This document shows, in pieces, positions 1-10,079 of a DNA stretch of 64,000 nucleotides. The notes beneath the pieces are model-generated. The model saw nothing but the letters and a program-made list of their open reading frames with translations. It made no database searches and was not told the DNA's origin. Both the position numbers and the translations under genes were made by a program. Within the stretch, counting starts at the first letter, position 1. Each line of letters starts with the position of its first letter. Source of the DNA: Bremia lactucae (taxonomy: Eukaryota; Oomycota; Peronosporomycetes; Peronosporales; Peronosporaceae); NCBI RefSeq assembly GCF_004359215.1, contig NC_090618.1:1593975-1657974 (forward strand), written 5' to 3'.

Positions 1-274
1 ATTTTTTTCCGCGCTGAACTGAAGTTGAGAGATAACTGCATTTTCGTTCTGCTTTGATCGTCATGTGAGTGACGATTATTAGGCTTTAAAAAAGGCAAGT
101 TACCATCGATTTAAGGCGAACAAAAAAAAACGAGAAGACTAACATCACACATACTAGAATCGCATTTGCCCTTGTCGACTCCTCTTTGCTTCCACTTGTA
201 CAACGGGTATACAATACAATAAATAGCTTCCATTGTAAAAGACACGGACGCTGCGTCCGTGCTACTATTGCTCT

Positions 275-703
275 GTGCCAAGCTTCCCCGCGATATCCGT
301 CGTGCTTAAGACTTCGCCGCGATATCCTACACTACTGTCCACGGTATTCATACTCAAGTTCGTCATCTCGCAACGAAACACTTGGCTAGAACAAGTCCAT
401 CGACGGTCCATTGTACGTCGGTTCAAGTGGAAGTTTCCAAGTCATAGCATCCCAAGTACTTTCATGAATCATGTGGCTATGGCAGGACCAGACGCTGCAC
501 GAATTAACATCTTAATTCGAGCCAATGCTGTCGCTATTATTGACGTGGTCATGCAATTTTACGCCCAAGACGTTTCCAGCGTACGTGACATGTTCTTATT
601 GTATGCAACTAGGAACGACTTTGTTCAGACGATTAAAGACATTCAAGCAAAACCTGAGCGGCAGTTGCTACAACGATGTACCTCGCATCAAGAAATCAAG
701 TGA
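275..703 (+). pseudogene. Conserved ORF fragment of unknown function, copy A
   Basis: A 142-codon open stretch whose central part (from about 395) is conserved at protein level with copy B at 2640-3000. Shared segments include IRANAVAIIDVVMQFYAQDV and LQRCTSH. It is cut at about 690, where copy A jumps to sequence matching B at about 3925. I do not recognise the family. The helical, leucine-rich look would fit an alpha-solenoid protein, but that is only an impression. Probably a gene remnant carried along with the CRN duplication. Confidence 0.45.
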
Positions 704-986
704 ATGGCTTGACCACCGAAGATGCTGAACCAGTGAGAGACTTGCTGTATTTGACCCCGGATTGGGCTGCCTACTATGTTGTTGACGCTGACTTAGTAAT
801 GATTGGACTATTATTAGGATCAATATAAGATCTTGGTCATCTTCAAAAGTTGTGGCTTATACCTTCAAGATATTAAGCCAATTATTTTGTAGATTACTAC
901 CCATCATATCTGTGGTCAAAATCGATCCGTATCTCTTCAGCTCTTCCCGTTATTCCTCATTCCAGAATCAACCGCGAATAGGAGAG

Positions 987-2087
987 ATGGTAACTCTTCT
1001 ATGTCTCATCGTTGGCGCTGGCTGGAGATGCGTTCTGTGTAGACATCGATGACAGTAAGTTTATAGGTCACTTGAAGGACAAGATCAAGGAGAAGAAGTT
1101 TAACACGATCAAAGGTGAAGCCCGAACTCTGCAGCTTTTCCTGGCGAAGACAGCGGACGACAAGTGGCTTTCTTCTTGCTCAGAAGACGTGAAGAAGCTG
1201 AAGGAGGGCGAGAAGACTTCTCTTATCGAGACGCTTACGAGTGAAGACAAAGAGCTACAGGAAGAGCATCTGTGGAGGACGTGCTGATTGGAATGGAACG
1301 TCCCTCAGCTCGCCAGATTCATGTGCTCGTTGTCCTTCCGGAGCAAGAAAACGACATAGTGAAAACAGCATTTATGGATCTTGTTCAAGTAATGGTGCCA
1401 CATATGCTTATTATGGCGCCAACGACGAGGACAACTAGAAATAATTTTTTTAAGCACAAGCTGTGCAAGTTTTATAAAAACTATCAGCGAAATGGGACCT
1501 GGGTGCGATGTATGCTTCTCGACGTCGCTTTTCCAAAATCCCTTGTGATTGCGTCACATTTGTTTCGGCGCAGCAACGAATATGTGGCGGATAAGCTTCT
1601 GAAGATATCAAATATTAATGATACGAGAAATGGTATTGTGCTGTTTAAGCCGTTAAAGTATGCATTCGACCATTTCCATATCAGCTTTGTTCGTGATAAT
1701 ACCGGCGCCTTCCGTTTGAAGCTTTTTGACCCAACTATCCGGAACACGCGTCTCATTGATATGGTTATCGACCATAGTAGAAACAAAAAAGTGCTTGATG
1801 AGACACAAGTAACAGAGCTCCATGAGAGCATATCGTTGACGCAAGAACCATGCGAGTTTAATGTAAACACAACATTTGGTGACCTGGATGGCAGCGCTTT
1901 GGCATTTATTGGCGTCGAGCGACCATATAATCGATGTTTGTACCTTCAGGCAAGCGTGGCACGCGTCTTGGCATTGCAGAATGGTTGGGTCGAGGAATCA
2001 TATGATTTCCCAGACTTTTGGGATGATGTTGACCTGGACAATAAAATGGATATTTTTCATCGCAGTCTTCTGGAGGCCGATATTTAA
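987..2087 (+). pseudogene. CRN (Crinkler) effector pseudogene, copy A, HNH-type C-terminus
   Basis: Homologous along its length to the intact CRN at 4149-5381. The ATG at 987 starts the conserved MVTLLC N-terminus, but a one-base change near 1010-1020 puts the LQLFLAK segment (1012-1287) in another frame. A second shift near 1265 puts the HVLVVLP segment and C-terminal domain (1272-2087) in a third frame. The C-terminal part is long and open, with the same HNH-like residues as copy B, and carries only one copy of the 44-codon unit (1737-1868). CRNs are secreted oomycete effectors that act in the host nucleus. This copy should not make a full protein unless the shifts are sequencing errors. 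Confidence 0.85.
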
Positions 2088-2606
2088 GTCACTTCGTAGC
2101 CACTTGTCCTTATTGAAATTTACCGCGGTCCTGCAACAAGAACGGCTGTCGTTGGACTTTTAATGTAGAAGATTGAGACTTCTTGGCCTTCGAAATAACA
2201 CGTCTTTTCTTCGAAATAAAGGTTTTTGTTTTTTTTGCCACATTACTTTTTTCCGCGCTGAATTGAAGTTGAGATACATCTGCGGTAACGTTCTGCTTTG
2301 ATCGTCATGTGAGTGACGATTGTTGGGCTTTAAAAAAGGCAAGTTACCATCGATTTAAGGCGAACAAAAAAAAACGAGAAGACTAACATCACACATACTA
2401 GAATCGCATTTGCCCTTGTCGACTCCTCTTTGCTTCCTCTTGTGCTACATTGCGCGTCGCAGCCAACAATGGGTATACAATAAATAGCTTCCAAAGCCTT
2501 GGCATCGATTGCAAAAGACACGGACGCTGCGTCCGTGCTACTATTGCTCTGTGCCAAGCTTCCCCGCGGTATTCGTCGTGCTTAAGACTTCCCCGCGGTA
2601 TTCGTC

Positions 2607-3928
2607 GTGCTTAAGACTTCGCCGCGATATCCTACACTACTATCCAGAGTATTCATACTCAAGTTCTTCATCTCGCAACGGAACACTTGGCTAGAACAAG
2701 TCCATCGACGGTCCATTGTACGTCGGTTCAAGTGGAAGTTTCCAAGTCATAGCATTCCAAGTACTTTCATGCATCATGTGGCTATGGGCAGGACAAGACG
2801 CTGCACGAATTAACATCTTAATTCGAGCCAATGCTGTCGCTATTATTGACGTGGTCATGCAATTTTACGCCCAAGACGTTTCCAGCGCACGTTACATGTT
2901 CTTATTGTATGCAACTAGGAACGCATTTGTTCAGACGATTACAGACATTCAAGCAAAACCTGAGCGGCAGTTGCTACAACGATGTACCTCGCATCGACTC
3001 GCTGCGTTGGTACTGTCAACACGTCCAGGGATGTACGCATTGGATCGATCCCTAGTGTCGACTTGTTTTTGTTTGTGGACAGCATCTACTAGCATCAACT
3101 TGTTCAATGTTGTCGTAAAGGAATTCCTCGTATCCAACGTGGTTCCGATTCGGAAGAAGGCTATTGAGCAGTTTGCTCACAAGCTGATCGTAGCCGACTT
3201 GATGCTAAAACGAAACGTCGAGTGCAGACTATTTTGATTTATCGCTTTCAGACTGAATCACATCCAATGATTCGAGCTTGACTGCTGCAGCTACTGGAAT
3301 AGTGTCCATTCGATCAAGCAAGTCTCAAAACCTAGACGCAATTACAGACGGAATTCGTATGTACTGTAAATATCTCAGCAGATCCTTGAATCCACGCACC
3401 AGTGTAAAAAGTGCTGGCCCTCGTGGTTGTCAATTCGACTAAAAAATTGGCTACTACCGACAATACAGCATCGTGTCAGACTTTATGCCAAGAAATTGAG
3501 CTGCGGTCACACGAATCTCAGCCACTGCTTCTTAATAAAGCTGCTGCCTCGGCACTTGATCGCAGTGGACTCCTTGTAATGCATAAGGCTCAGGAAGATA
3601 GTGGGGAGGTCGCATTAAACGGCTGGATGAGCGCTTTGCGACTGCTTCAAGTCGTCAATTCACGACGCGCGAGCGTGTGTTGGCAAGGAATATAAGTGGT
3701 TAGAAGGGATTATTTACTATCTGGATGTGTTTGTTTCTCTGTTTGGACTTGTTGCCGCCACTGTCGCGGATCCTAACGTCTTCTTTGCATCCGCAATCGA
3801 CTGAGTTCTATTTGTTGGAGAACAAACTTTGCGAGCTTGCTCGAGAAGCGGGTCAGTTAACAGCAAAGACGATGGTATGCACCCTTTTGTGTTTCGAGCG
3901 CTGGATTTGCTGGCTGGAAACTAAGTGA
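2607..3928 (+). pseudogene. Unidentified gene remnant upstream of CRN copy B
   Basis: Counterpart of the fragment at 275-703, but longer. Coding-like stretches lie at 2607-2813 and 2716-3237 (frames change near 2790), then 3411-3695 and a stretch near 3690-3928. Segments such as IRKKAIEQFAHKLIVADLML look like real protein, but stops and frame changes separate the blocks. Introns could explain some of this; I could not build a clean splice model. No family recognised. Direct orientation with the CRN and ending about 220 bp upstream of its ATG. Confidence 0.4.
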
Positions 3929-4148
3929 TTGGCTTGACCACAGAAGGTGTTTGACCCCGGATTAGGCTTTTTTGCCTTGACCAGTATGTTGTTGTGGTCA
4001 TCTGTCAAAACTTGTGGCTTATTCCTTGCATAAATTAAGCCAATCATTTCGAAAATCACTAGCCATCATATCGTTGGTTCGAATCTATCCTTATTTCTTC
4101 AGCTCTTCCCGTTATCCATCATTCCAGAATCAATCGCAAAAAGGAGAG

Positions 4149-5381
4149 ATGGTAACTCTTCTGTGTGTCATCGTTGGTGTTGCTGGAAAAGCGTTTCCTG
4201 TCGACATTAATACAAGTCAATTTGTAGGCCACTTGAAAGACAAGATCAAGGAGAAGGCGTTTGACACGATCAAAGGCGAAGCCCACACTCTGCAGCTTTT
4301 CCTGGCGAAGACAGTGGACGACAAGTGGCTTTCTTCTTGCTCAGAAGACGTGAAGAAGCTGAAGGAGGGCGAGAAGACTTCTCTCATCGAGACGCTCACG
4401 AGTGAAGACAAAGAGCTACAGGGAAATGATCTACTGGAGGACGTGCTGATTGGAATGGAACGTCCCTTAGCTCGCCAGATCCATGTGCTCGTTGTCCTTC
4501 CGGAGCAAGAAAACGACCGAGTGAAAACAGCAGTTATGGATCTTGTTCAGGTAATGGTGTCACATATGCTTATGATGGCGCCAACGACGAGGACAACTAG
4601 AAATGAATACTTCAAGCACAAGCTGTGCAAGTTTTATAAAAGCTATCAGCGAAGTGATACCTGGGTGCGATGTATGGTTCTCGACGTCGCTTTTCCAAAG
4701 TCTTTCGTGGTTGCGTCACATTTGTTTCGGCGCAGCAACGAATATGTGGCGGGTACGTTTCTGAAGATATCGGATATTGATGACGCGAGAAATGGTATTG
4801 TGCTGTTTAAGCCGTTAAAGTATGCATTCGACCATTTCCATATCAGCTTTCTTCGTGATAATACCGGCGCCTTCCGTTTGAAGCTTTTTGACCCAACTAT
4901 CAGGAACACGCGACTCATTGATATGGTTATCAACAAAAGTAGAAACAGAAAAGATCCAGTTCATGCAAAGCTAAGAGAGCTATATGAGACCATTGCGTTG
5001 ATGAACGAACCATGCGAGTTTGATGTAAATATCCGGAACAAGCGTCTTACTGATAAGTTTATCGAAAATAATAGAAACAGAAAAGTTCTTGATGAGGCAC
5101 AGGTAACAGAGCTCCATGAGAGCATGTCGTTGACGCAAGAACCATGCAAGTTTAATGTAGACACAACATTTGGCGACGTGGATGGCAGCGCTTTGGCATT
5201 TATTGGCGTCGAGCGACCATTTAATCGATGTTTGAACCTTCAGGCAAGAGTGGCACGCGTCTTGGCATTGAAAAATGGATGGGTCGAAGAAACATATGAT
5301 TTCCCAGACTTTTGGGATGATGTTGACCTGGACAATAAAATGGATATTTTTCTTCGCAGTCTTCCGGAGGCCGATATTTAA
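4149..5381 (+). CDS. CRN (Crinkler) effector with HNH-nuclease-like C-terminal domain
   Basis: 410 codons. I chose the ATG at 4149 because it begins the conserved CRN start (MVTLLCVIVG) and copy A has an ATG at the same place; upstream in-frame codons have no ATG. LQLFLAK lies at residues 48-54, the LFLAK translocation-type motif, and HVLVVLP at 112-118 marks the end of the modular CRN header. The C-terminal half shows an ASH (H191), an RNG (N215) about 24 residues later, then FDHFH (227-231). That spacing fits the HNH/beta-beta-alpha metal nuclease fold seen in some CRN families. Residues 251-338 are two 44-residue tandem units. Likely role: host-targeted effector acting on nucleic acid. The CRN call is firm; the HNH call is inference from motif spacing. 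Confidence 0.85.
   Translation: MVTLLCVIVGVAGKAFPVDINTSQFVGHLKDKIKEKAFDTIKGEAHTLQLFLAKTVDDKWLSSCSEDVKKLKEGEKTSLIETLTSEDKELQGNDLLEDVLIGMERPLARQIHVLVVLPEQENDRVKTAVMDLVQVMVSHMLMMAPTTRTTRNEYFKHKLCKFYKSYQRSDTWVRCMVLDVAFPKSFVVASHLFRRSNEYVAGTFLKISDIDDARNGIVLFKPLKYAFDHFHISFLRDNTGAFRLKLFDPTIRNTRLIDMVINKSRNRKDPVHAKLRELYETIALMNEPCEFDVNIRNKRLTDKFIENNRNRKVLDEAQVTELHESMSLTQEPCKFNVDTTFGDVDGSALAFIGVERPFNRCLNLQARVARVLALKNGWVEETYDFPDFWDDVDLDNKMDIFLRSLPEADI
4899..5162 (+). repeat. 132-bp in-frame tandem duplication inside the CRN C-terminal domain
   Basis: Unit 1 is 4899-5030 and unit 2 is 5031-5162. Each encodes 44 residues beginning IRN and ending EPC(E/K)F(D/N)V(N/D). The units have diverged clearly, so the duplication is not very recent. 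Copy A (1737-1868) has a single unit that resembles unit 2 in its middle (VLDE..VTELHES). Confidence 0.92.
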
Positions 5382-5458
5382 GTCACTTCGTAGCCACTTG
5401 TCCTTATTGAAATTTACCGCGGTCCTGCAACAAGAACGGCTGTCGTTGGACTTATAAT

Positions 5459-5558
5459 NNNNNNNNNNNNNNNNNNNNNNNNNNNNNNNNNNNNNNNNNN
5501 NNNNNNNNNNNNNNNNNNNNNNNNNNNNNNNNNNNNNNNNNNNNNNNNNNNNNNNNNN
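5459..5558. other. Assembly gap, 100 N
   Basis: Exactly 100 N, a conventional unknown-size gap. It lies at the 3' border of the CRN duplication. Confidence 0.99.
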
Positions 5559-6669
5559 TAGGAAGGGGGAGAGGTGGGCGACGTGGAAGTTTGTCAATCC
5601 ACATGTCCGGTGTCGTCAGGGTAGCTTGGCTACAATATGATGTGGTAGACATGTTTAATGTGAAGCACATGATAGTGTAACCACTTATCGTTAGGATTAT
5701 TCGCAACCGCCTTTTTTTGGATCGGAGAGACACTTATTTTTGTGATTCAACATATTATATAAAAGTCGACAAGCGAATTAAAGTTCCATTTGTCTCGTCA
5801 AGCTACCCCCCTTGTCATTTCTGACCGTTACTCCACGAATTCAGTTCAAAATGTCACAGCGTTCGGGCAACCTTTTACATTGCGTTTGTATTTTGTCCAA
5901 CGATGAGTATAGACGGCCATATTCTGTCCATAATCGAAGTGTTACTCAACCTTTTACTTATGAAAAAAGAGCGGATATTAACATGAACTTTAGAATAAGG
6001 ATAGGGGAATGTGATTTAGCTTTACTGAAACGTACGAGCTTCTTGTTATATGGTATCTCAATTTGTTTCTGTTATAGAAAACATATTAAGGTTTTCGCGC
6101 AATTACAAAACGTTTTGCGGTGACTCTTGCAGGCATGCAACACTGTCCTTATGTCAGCAATGCAAGTTGGTAGAGCGTTTTAAAGAATGGTTTTGGAAAG
6201 AAGTGTGAAATTAGTGCGTTTCAAGTGATCTGATGCATTTTATTCTTGAGGCAGTTTTTTTTATTGTAGAAACATGATAGCGATAATGTGACACTTTGTG
6301 CTCTTCACATCTGCTGCAGCTAAAAGCTTGTTGATACTATTTAATGTGTGTTTAGAATATGCAGACGCAGCTGACTGTCGCTTTGTTGATTTAAAGCAAC
6401 TAGGAGACAACCGAGCAAAAATACTTGCGCAAGATTAATACGAAATTTTCTTTAAATTTTATTAAATTTGAAAATACAAATGTTAATGTGATAGCGAAAG
6501 TTTGTGCATGGCACCAAAAATGAATTGTTGCGCTTTGCATAATTGCTGGCAACAGTGAAAGGTTTTGGAATAGTAGTTCTCTTATCAAACTCCTCTTACA
6601 TGCAGAAAGCCTTTCAAAAACGTAAATCCGTGATTAAAAAGCGACGATGCTATCAGCCGGGTCGGCACG
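5559..6669. other. No gene recognised
   Basis: AT-rich stretch with many short, unsupported open frames. I see no conserved motif, splice pattern or repeat similarity to the rest of the window. Confidence 0.5.
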
Positions 6670-7626
6670 TTGACGTTTGACTGCCAGCGCCATGCTGTGC
6701 ACTCTGAACATAAATGAACAACATGCGGCTATAGCCGAGTTCATTTAACAGAATTCGACAAGGTCCAGGGAAAGTACCCTTGCTTTAGTAGAAAGGCTCT
6801 CAACACGCAAAGCTTTTGATATAACAGTGTGCTCAAAAGTTGGGACTGTTGAAACAGCGTCATTTACATGTTTTGGTGTGCCGACGCTTCCACGTCGATC
6901 CAAAAGCTTAGATATAAATTTCTAAGTTTAAGGCAGTCAAAGGCGTTTCCTGTTTAAGATGGTTCGTCGAATTAGATGACGCCATAGAAGCTCGCCGTAT
7001 CAGTGATGATGCAATGAAGTGAGATTTGGCCTGTCCAACTAAGTCGAATGTGCCAAATTTGAGCATTGGGGCTCAAGCTTCACGACCATTAAGTTTCTTT
7101 TATCGTGTAAGGTCTTTAGACCCGGCTTAGGCAAACATCTGAGCCGCCACGTGCCGAATTCAGGGCTCGAGCCGAGCTCCTGGGTTTGAAGCAGGGTAGG
7201 CGTGACCTTTACGCTCATGCCCAGCATACACGATACTTGGCCAGTTGTATCGTAAGTCATCCGATTGATGAACAAGATTGTGTAAATCAAAGGTCTTTTG
7301 CAGACGGTCCTGTAAAGACTCACCTGTTTCGGCTTGCACAAGAGTCGCCCTACCATACGATCTCTATAGCGGAGCAGGGAGACTTCAGTCTTGAACAGGC
7401 ATTCGTCCATTCTGGAGCTTATCGTTCTCCGAGACGACAAGAAGATGGAGGTCCAGAACCTATGGACCATTCGTATATGGAGAGCAAAAAACCTCGCTCA
7501 TCAAGTCTTAAACGATTGCAGAAATGCGATAGTGTCGAGAGACGGACCACTACGCCTATCAGTGTCAACTGCCTCTAGCTCTGGTGCGCAACCACACTGA
7601 GATTCACTACGATCGGCTCTCCGGTC
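6670..7626 (+). pseudogene. Degenerate Ty3/gypsy gag
   Basis: Collinear at low identity with the better gag copy at 39387-40152: the block around the shared string gaacaacatgcgg, then the region encoding RRDLYAHAQHTRYLASCIVSH and DGPVKTHLFRL (about 7186-7340). Frames break repeatedly. Gag packages the retroelement RNA; this copy cannot encode it. It ends in a 100-N gap. Confidence 0.7.
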
Positions 7627-7726
7627 NNNNNNNNNNNNNNNNNNNNNNNNNNNNNNNNNNNNNNNNNNNNNNNNNNNNNNNNNNNNNNNNNNNNNNNNNN
7701 NNNNNNNNNNNNNNNNNNNNNNNNNN
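7627..7726. other. Assembly gap, 100 N
   Basis: Exactly 100 N, splitting two gag fragments. Confidence 0.99.
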
Positions 7727-8050
7727 GCATCTAAGCATCAAGACCCGGTGCAAGAAGCAATAGTCGAAACGATTTTTGTGGAAGGTCTCAATGAGGGTGT
7801 TGCCCGGATGGAATTATTCCGATCTCATTCTGCTACTTTCGAAGAGCCAGTTGCCATAGCGCTCCGGGACGATTTCGACTTTAAGTCTGCTCGCGTTAGC
7901 ACGCCTCTTTATCGAACAAGCTCTTCGGGCACATGGGCTCCGTCGAATTGAGCGGAACCCAAGTTAGCCCCCTCACTAAGACTCGGGCTGCGCACAAACG
8001 AGGCTGGCGTCCGAGGGTGGCGCAGTCAGTTAATATATTACGGTGTCTTA
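7727..8050 (+). pseudogene. Ty3/gypsy gag C-terminal fragment
   Basis: The plus-strand frame reads FVEGLNEGVARMELFRSHSA followed by a TFEEPVAIAL-like segment. This is the typical gypsy gag capsid end, where a run of G-x-A-R-x-x-L-F-R precedes an acidic helix. It becomes stop-rich after about 7950. Whether it belongs with the gag before the gap is unclear, since both contain overlapping parts of gag. Confidence 0.55.
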
Positions 8051-8059
8051 CCCGTATTG

Positions 8060-8781
8060 TCGTGTACACCGTTAATTAAAGCAAACTACACAAAGGGCAA
8101 TTGCTTGCTTCCACTCTTTGGGAGTTGCTAAATGCGTAATACATCCGCCACAATCTGATTGGCACGTTCTGTTTGGCCATCGGTCTGGGGTGACCTGCGG
8201 TCGACATGTGAAGCTTGCTACCTAGCAGCAGAACACATGTTGCCAAAAACCAGACGTAAAACAAGAATCCCGGCCCGAAACTATGGACTCGGGCATCCCG
8301 TGTTGTCGGTAACATGATGCAGGAACAAGACAGCTGCCTCCTTGCCTGTGATCGACGATTTACATGGTGCTACCTTTACCATCTTGGTCAGTCTGTCTAC
8401 AAAGATGACGAGCCCCGTCCGACACATATGATCGGGCGGCATGCCAAATATGAAGTCCAGAGTTACTGACTTCCAGCAGTTGGTTGGCATCTTTAGCCGC
8501 TTAAGTGGCGCACTGCTGGACGGTGCAGGCTTAATGCGCTGACACTGTTCGCAAAAGCGAATATTGTTCGCCATCCATCTATATAGATGTGGCCACCAAA
8601 ATTCATCTGACCGTCGTAAGAACGTCTTTTTACGGCTCAGATGCCCACTCGAATGTGCAGCATGGAGCTCGTGAGGGATCATCAGGTTGATATCTGTGTC
8701 ATGAGGTACAAAGATTCTCAAGGAATTACAAGGTGACAGCTGAAGCCATAATAGGTGAGAATAAACAGAACCTAGCCCCAA
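8060..8781 (-). pseudogene. Ty3/gypsy integrase fragment, minus strand
   Basis: 8281-8781 encodes the zinc-binding N-terminus (HELHAAHSSGH, then CEQCQRIKP) and the start of the DDE core (TLDFIFGMP, IFVDRLTKM). After a frame change, 8076-8315 holds STAGHPRPMAKQN, matching the STADHPQT..GQTE region around the catalytic Glu but with the Glu lost. Integrase inserts retroelement cDNA. It overlaps the start of an oppositely oriented polyprotein, so it is probably a fragment of an older element interrupted by or abutting another. Confidence 0.75.
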
Positions 8782-9270
8782 TGAGCTCGGTACTCAATGA
8801 CACGGGGCGAGAGTACAAGCCTGGCTTGCTAGTCGCTCAAGCGACTGTTAAGGGCTTTGATAAGCCGTTGTCAATCTTAATTGACTCAGGAGCGTCTTGC
8901 AATTATGCTCGACGCCTTTTCTTGAAGGAAGTCAACAATACGTTGAGGCGCTTAAAGCACATGAAGGTGATACGACCACTGTACGCTTAGCGACTGGGGC
9001 TCGTGTCACTGTTCCCAAAGTTCCATTGAACTTAGGTATAAAGTTTCTAGTATGGAAAGCTGTCTCGTCCTTGATTTGAATTCGAGATATAATCTCATCT
9101 TTGGTATGGTCTGGCTAGAACACCATAAGCCATGGATCGATTGGAGGTCTAAGACCTTAGGCGCCACGAGCAATGTTCCAAGCAAAGTTTTGGAGAGTCA
9201 TGAACCCACCTTTGCTAAGCAACAAAAGTGCTATTGGCGCGGATTATTGAATGAGTCTGTCAGTGTTTAA
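8733..9270 (+). pseudogene. Retropepsin-like aspartic protease
   Basis: LIDSGAS at about 8876-8896 is the catalytic D-S/T-G motif. Further on, LDLNSRYNLIFGMVWLEHH then PWIDWRSKT (9052-9160) matches the gypsy protease C-terminus. A frame change separates the halves near 8990-9050. It would process the gag-pol polyprotein. Confidence 0.8.
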
Positions 9271-9432
9271 GACATTGCAATGTCTGAGTTAACAAACTCC
9301 AATGTTAAAACCATTAATTTTGAGCCCGACTCAGCAGAAAGAAGTGGAACGGCACGTACTCCGTCGAGTGACACTCGTTATAATAACGATTCACCGAATG
9401 CTGAAAGCATTGTTGGCCTAAGGCCGAACCAT

Positions 9433-9672
9433 CAAGGGTGCAATATCCCTGAGATACGTGGAGTGGCACGTCTAAGTCCACCGAGTATGGTCGACCGAGG
9501 TGGCATCATACTGAGTGTCAGTAGTGACACTGTTGGCGGTTCGCTAGGACCTCAAGGGTGCAATATCCCTGAGATACATGGAGTGGCACGTCTAAGTTCA
9601 CCGAGTGTGGTCAGCCGAGGTGGCACCATACTGAGTGTCAAAAGTGACTATTCGCCGGGCATTTTGGGTCAA
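9433..9672 (+). repeat. 120-bp in-frame tandem repeat in the protease-RT linker
   Basis: Units start at caagggtgcaatatccctga (9433 and 9553). Each encodes QGCNIPEI(R/H)GVARLS followed by RGG.ILSV, with substitutions between units. It sits in a low-complexity linker between protease and reverse transcriptase, within a 159-codon open stretch (9280-9759). Confidence 0.9.
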
Positions 9673-10079
9673 ACCCTTCTAATGCATGTTAAGAGACACG
9701 TAAACGTTCGCTGGATAAGGAAGTTGAATTACCAAACTCCTGGTCGGCTGCCAAATTAGACACCATGTCTTGTATAGAACCAACCAGGCTGGAAAATCAA
9801 GGGACGTGAATGCCCCGGCCTCCAAGAGGCGTATTGTCTCTACTCCAAGACAGGATGGACACGAAGCGTGTATACCCTCACAAAGTGATACGAGTGAGCA
9901 ATTACATACGCTTGTAAATGGTGTAACCGGTAACATCGAGGGAGAAGTTAACTTTGCGGCTATTTCTTCGTGACATGCTCTTTTAGAGCTAGACGAAATA
10001 TCTGTCGATAAGTGCGGCCGAGCCTTAGAGGCTAGCGACTTATCTGCGATGGTGGTCATTCGTCCAACAATTGAGTTAA

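Larger units (their letters stand above)
1..2165. repeat. Tandem segmental duplication, copy A
   Basis: This block aligns collinearly with 2245-5458. Shared blocks include the opening stretch (position 1 matches 2245), the conserved ORF fragment around 410-700, and the whole CRN coding region. Relative to copy B it lacks roughly 0.9 kb between about 690 and 700 (B positions about 2990-3925). Both copies end in the same 3' flank after the CRN stop. Copy A starts at the window edge, so its true left border is unseen. It carries the broken CRN. Confidence 0.9.
2245..5458. repeat. Tandem segmental duplication, copy B
   Basis: This is the longer copy of the duplication starting at position 1, in direct orientation, with the intact CRN. 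It keeps about 0.9 kb that copy A has lost. It also has a private tandem microduplication of about 30 bp near 2569-2620, where a stretch ending in gcttaagact occurs twice. It runs directly into a 100-N gap, so a third copy could be hidden or lost there. Confidence 0.9.

Noticed and set aside
5812..6123. 103-codon open frame in the intergenic region after the first gap
   Set aside because: No motif, no repeat or homologous copy in the window, AT-rich composition; no evidence that it is a gene.
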